From: Candidatus Kuenenia stuttgartensis
GTDB lineage: Bacteria > Planctomycetota > Planctomycetia > Gemmatales > Gemmataceae
DNA: 64,000 nucleotides
Assembly: GCA_945875585.1 (NCBI GenBank)
Contig: CAMCLK010000010.1
Location: forward strand, 40,300-104,299
Direction of reading: 5' to 3'
The position numbers and the translations under genes were made by a program. The notes under the pieces are model-generated. The model was not told the origin of the DNA. It worked only from the letters and a program-made list of their open reading frames with translations, and did no database searches. Below are positions 62,209 to 64,000 of this stretch, piece by piece. Each line of letters begins with the position of its first letter. Position 1 is the first letter of the stretch.

Positions 62209-63342
62209 TTACCCTCCCAACAGCAACGACCGAGCCACCTTCGCGTCCATGGCGGGTCCGATATATTCAAATCCAGCGGTCAGCCGGTTGGCCGCCCGGC
62301 TCATCCGCGCCTCGAGTCCTTTTCTGGTGTGCCGCGCCAGGCTGGGCGCCCGGGTCAACCGCCAATGCGCGCTGCGCAACCGCGACCGCGCATACCCCGG
62401 GTGCGCCGTGGCGCTGATCGCCCTGTAGCCCAGCCCCCGCCACAAACTGGCCACCCACCCCGAAAGCGCCATGCCCACACCCACCCCCTGCCACGGCGGC
62501 AAAATCACCGTGCGGTGTTCCCGCCGCGCCGGGTCTCCACGCCCCACAAAAGGCAACCAAGCGCTGAAACCCACGGGAGTTTGGCCCAGCACAGCCATGA
62601 AGCAGACACTCGATGGGGCCAATGTGTGGCTCAGGTAATGATGCTCGCGGAACAGATGCCACGCCGCAGCATGGCAACGGAAGATTTCAAAACGCAGCCG
62701 GGGCCGTCCTTGAAGCGACCTCCGGGTCAAGGTGCCTGTGGCGGGCCGGGCCACCCAGTCCGGGTCGAGCCAGGCCACGCAGTCGTCGTGGCAGCCTACC
62801 GCCACAAGCTTCAGCCCCAGCCGCCGCACCGTTTTGGCCACGGCCGCGCTGCCGCATTTCGCTGTGTCGCGGTCCACCGCCGAGGTGAATTCGTCGGCGC
62901 ACACCACCGTGCCCGGGCCGCGCTGCGCGCCCTCGGCCAAACCGCGCGCCAGATCAGCGCGCCACTTCTGCCCTTCGGAAAGGGCGCCATACGGCTGCAA
63001 CCACGCCGGCGGGCTGTTCAACCCCACGCCCGCCAGCAGCTCCACCACGGCGCCGGCACCCATGCCTTCGGGAAAGCCGTCCACCACGGCCTTGTCCGCC
63101 GGCCACGGCGCGCCGCACCCGCACCACACGGCGTAAGGAAACGTTCGCCTGGCCACGGTGGTTTTCCCGCTGCCCGATGGCCCGCCCACAAAACCGATAT
63201 TCCACGCCCAATCAGCATCGGGCATGGTGCAACGAATGGTGGTGACGCGTGTGCCGCCGGCGGGCAGGTCGAACAGGCCCGCCACCTGCGCCACCCGGCC
63301 CGTGGGCCGCACCGTGCTTTCCAGCACAGCTTCTATTTCCAT
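62209..63342 (-). CDS. ABC-type ATPase fused to a GNAT acetyltransferase domain
   Basis: The protein has 377 residues in two parts. The first (1-205) is an ABC-type ATPase: Walker A GPSGSGKT at 54-61, signature LSEGQ at 121-125, Walker B with D150-E151 in VVCADEFTSAVD, and H-loop H185. No membrane domain is present. The second (about 215-375) is GNAT-like: FREHHYLSHTLAP, ILPPWQGVGVGMAL (acetyl-CoA loop QGVGVG 285-290), and YRAISATAHPGYARS. The layout matches the COG2401-type fusion known from archaea and phages. The GNAT part also recalls Mom-like DNA-modifying enzymes, but that is a weak, structure-level guess. Confidence 0.8.
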   Translation of the reverse strand: MEIEAVLESTVRPTGRVAQVAGLFDLPAGGTRVTTIRCTMPDADWAWNIGFVGGPSGSGKTTVARRTFPYAVWCGCGAPWPADKAVVDGFPEGMGAGAVVELLAGVGLNSPPAWLQPYGALSEGQKWRADLARGLAEGAQRGPGTVVCADEFTSAVDRDTAKCGSAAVAKTVRRLGLKLVAVGCHDDCVAWLDPDWVARPATGTLTRRSLQGRPRLRFEIFRCHAAAWHLFREHHYLSHTLAPSSVCFMAVLGQTPVGFSAWLPFVGRGDPARREHRTVILPPWQGVGVGMALSGWVASLWRGLGYRAISATAHPGYARSRLRSAHWRLTRAPSLARHTRKGLEARMSRAANRLTAGFEYIGPAMDAKVARSLLLGG

Positions 63343-63354
63343 GGTGTTACTCCG

Positions 63355-63915
63355 TTACGATGTCAACGCGCGGCAGTCGAACCCGCGCCGGCCCAGTTCT
63401 TCCATCAAGGCCCGCTGCGCCTCCTCGCCCGCGCACGTCACCAGCACCTGGTGCTGCGTGGCCCACGCTTCTTCCTTCCCTTCTGGTTCCTGCAACGGCA
63501 GGTCGGCTTCCTTGCAGGCCAACTGTTCCCACAGCGCTTTTAAATGCGGATCGTCCACCGGGCAAAGCTCCAGCAGGCGCGCCGCGGTTTCCGCGTCGGT
63601 CACCGCCAAACCCGAGAGAGGATCGAGAGTTAACAGCAGTTCGCGCGCCTCGGTATCGCCCACATCCACCACCTCGACATCGAGGATGGCATGGGGGTCT
63701 AACGAAGCGCGCAAATGGCCATCTAAGATCTGCAGCTGCCCGTCGGGCAACCGCCGCGCCAACACGCTGCGGGCCAAGCCCAACCGGTTGAGCGCGGCCA
63801 GCAGCGTGGTTTTCTGAACATCGGGGTGAATACGTGGATTCATGGGATGGGGAACCAGATCCCCCGCCCGAACCTGCGCGTGCTCAACAATGCGCCTACG
63901 CCATGGTGTGTCCAT
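63355..63915 (-). CDS. ParB-like nuclease-domain protein
   Basis: The 186-residue protein carries the ParB/Srx N-terminal domain: LVPHPMNPRIHPD, then LLAALNRLG and QILDGHLRASL (the GHxR signature with G-H-L-R), then LDVEVVDVGDTEARELLL. The centromere-binding HTH of true ParB is missing. Such proteins are common in phages near DNA-modification or packaging genes. It is the first gene of the minus-strand unit within the window, 12 bases ahead of the ABC/GNAT gene. Confidence 0.82.
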   Translation of the reverse strand: MDTPWRRRIVEHAQVRAGDLVPHPMNPRIHPDVQKTTLLAALNRLGLARSVLARRLPDGQLQILDGHLRASLDPHAILDVEVVDVGDTEARELLLTLDPLSGLAVTDAETAARLLELCPVDDPHLKALWEQLACKEADLPLQEPEGKEEAWATQHQVLVTCAGEEAQRALMEELGRRGFDCRALTS

Positions 63916-64000
63916 ACGCTTCGGTATCGGAAACCCCCCGGAGGTGTTGCAAGGGGGAAAATGAACGATGATGTTTTGCCAGTGAATCTGTGACCATTTA

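Noticed and set aside
61852..63543. A plus-strand frame of 563 codons
   Set aside because: It is antisense to the ABC/GNAT and small-terminase genes and rich in Pro, Arg and Ala, as expected of shadow frames.

Overview
The window looks like a chromosomal segment of a planctomycete, probably of the Gemmata/Zavarzinella type. This is inferred from gene content, not from any marker gene. The supporting signs are a DUF1553-type C-terminus at the left edge, planctomycete cytochrome-c proteins with CxxCH plus WD40-like or other domains, a Tat-exported DUF1501 protein, an N-terminal LEDRxVPA motif on a calcium-repeat protein, several ECF sigma factors and many short GC-rich palindromic repeats. G+C rises visibly from left to right: it is moderate in the first 16 kb, very low in one gene near 4-4.8 kb, and very high in the phage-like block after 52 kb. 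No rRNA, tRNA or CRISPR array was recognised.

1-16.9 kb holds secreted and envelope functions. It contains the DUF1553 tail, a cytochrome c/WD40 protein, a Tat-exported amidohydrolase and a convergent 2-hydroxyacid dehydrogenase. An AT-rich island follows, with an orphan membrane protein, the decayed end of an IS256-type transposase and a decayed second copy of the amidohydrolase 3' end. Next come a calcium-repeat protein, a membrane protein with DnaJ-like cysteine motifs, an ECF sigma factor, a diheme cytochrome operon, a second ECF sigma factor translationally coupled to a membrane partner, a tyrosine-rich secreted protein and a caspase-like protease.

17-36 kb is mostly housekeeping and signalling. 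It carries rimO, a cyclic-nucleotide-gated channel coupled to pgsA and an oxidoreductase, a universal stress protein, purN and a PiT phosphate transporter. A signalling operon follows (hybrid histidine kinase, single-domain response regulator, DHp-REC-adenylate cyclase, membrane TPR protein), then an M50-like pseudoprotease, hisS, a candidate PD-(D/E)xK nuclease and a sugar-phosphate isomerase. The cyclase and the cyclic-nucleotide-gated channel could be linked through cAMP, but that is inference.

36-52 kb includes a DUF1501 protein, a DUF29 fragment, two tandem membrane GTPases, an SDR, a Nudix hydrolase, a PLD-like protein, a toxin-antitoxin pair whose toxin is broken by a palindromic repeat, two tandem HEAT/beta-propeller proteins, an SGNH hydrolase, an HTH-REC regulator with a long structured leader, a GNAT protein and three copies of a ~160-bp composite repeat.

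52.2-63.9 kb is a phage-like head and packaging module on the minus strand. In transcription order it has a ParB-like protein, an ABC-ATPase/GNAT fusion, a small-terminase-like protein, two zinc-ribbon-like proteins, terminase large subunit, portal, prohead protease, HK97-type capsid, head-connector genes, a small membrane protein and a papain-like peptidase. No tail, integrase or repressor gene is present in the window. A host-type arginase-family gene and a ~500-bp array of palindromic repeats interrupt the module. This block is the best candidate for an undescribed system: a tailless, possibly domesticated capsid element carrying a possible DNA-modification or packaging pair.
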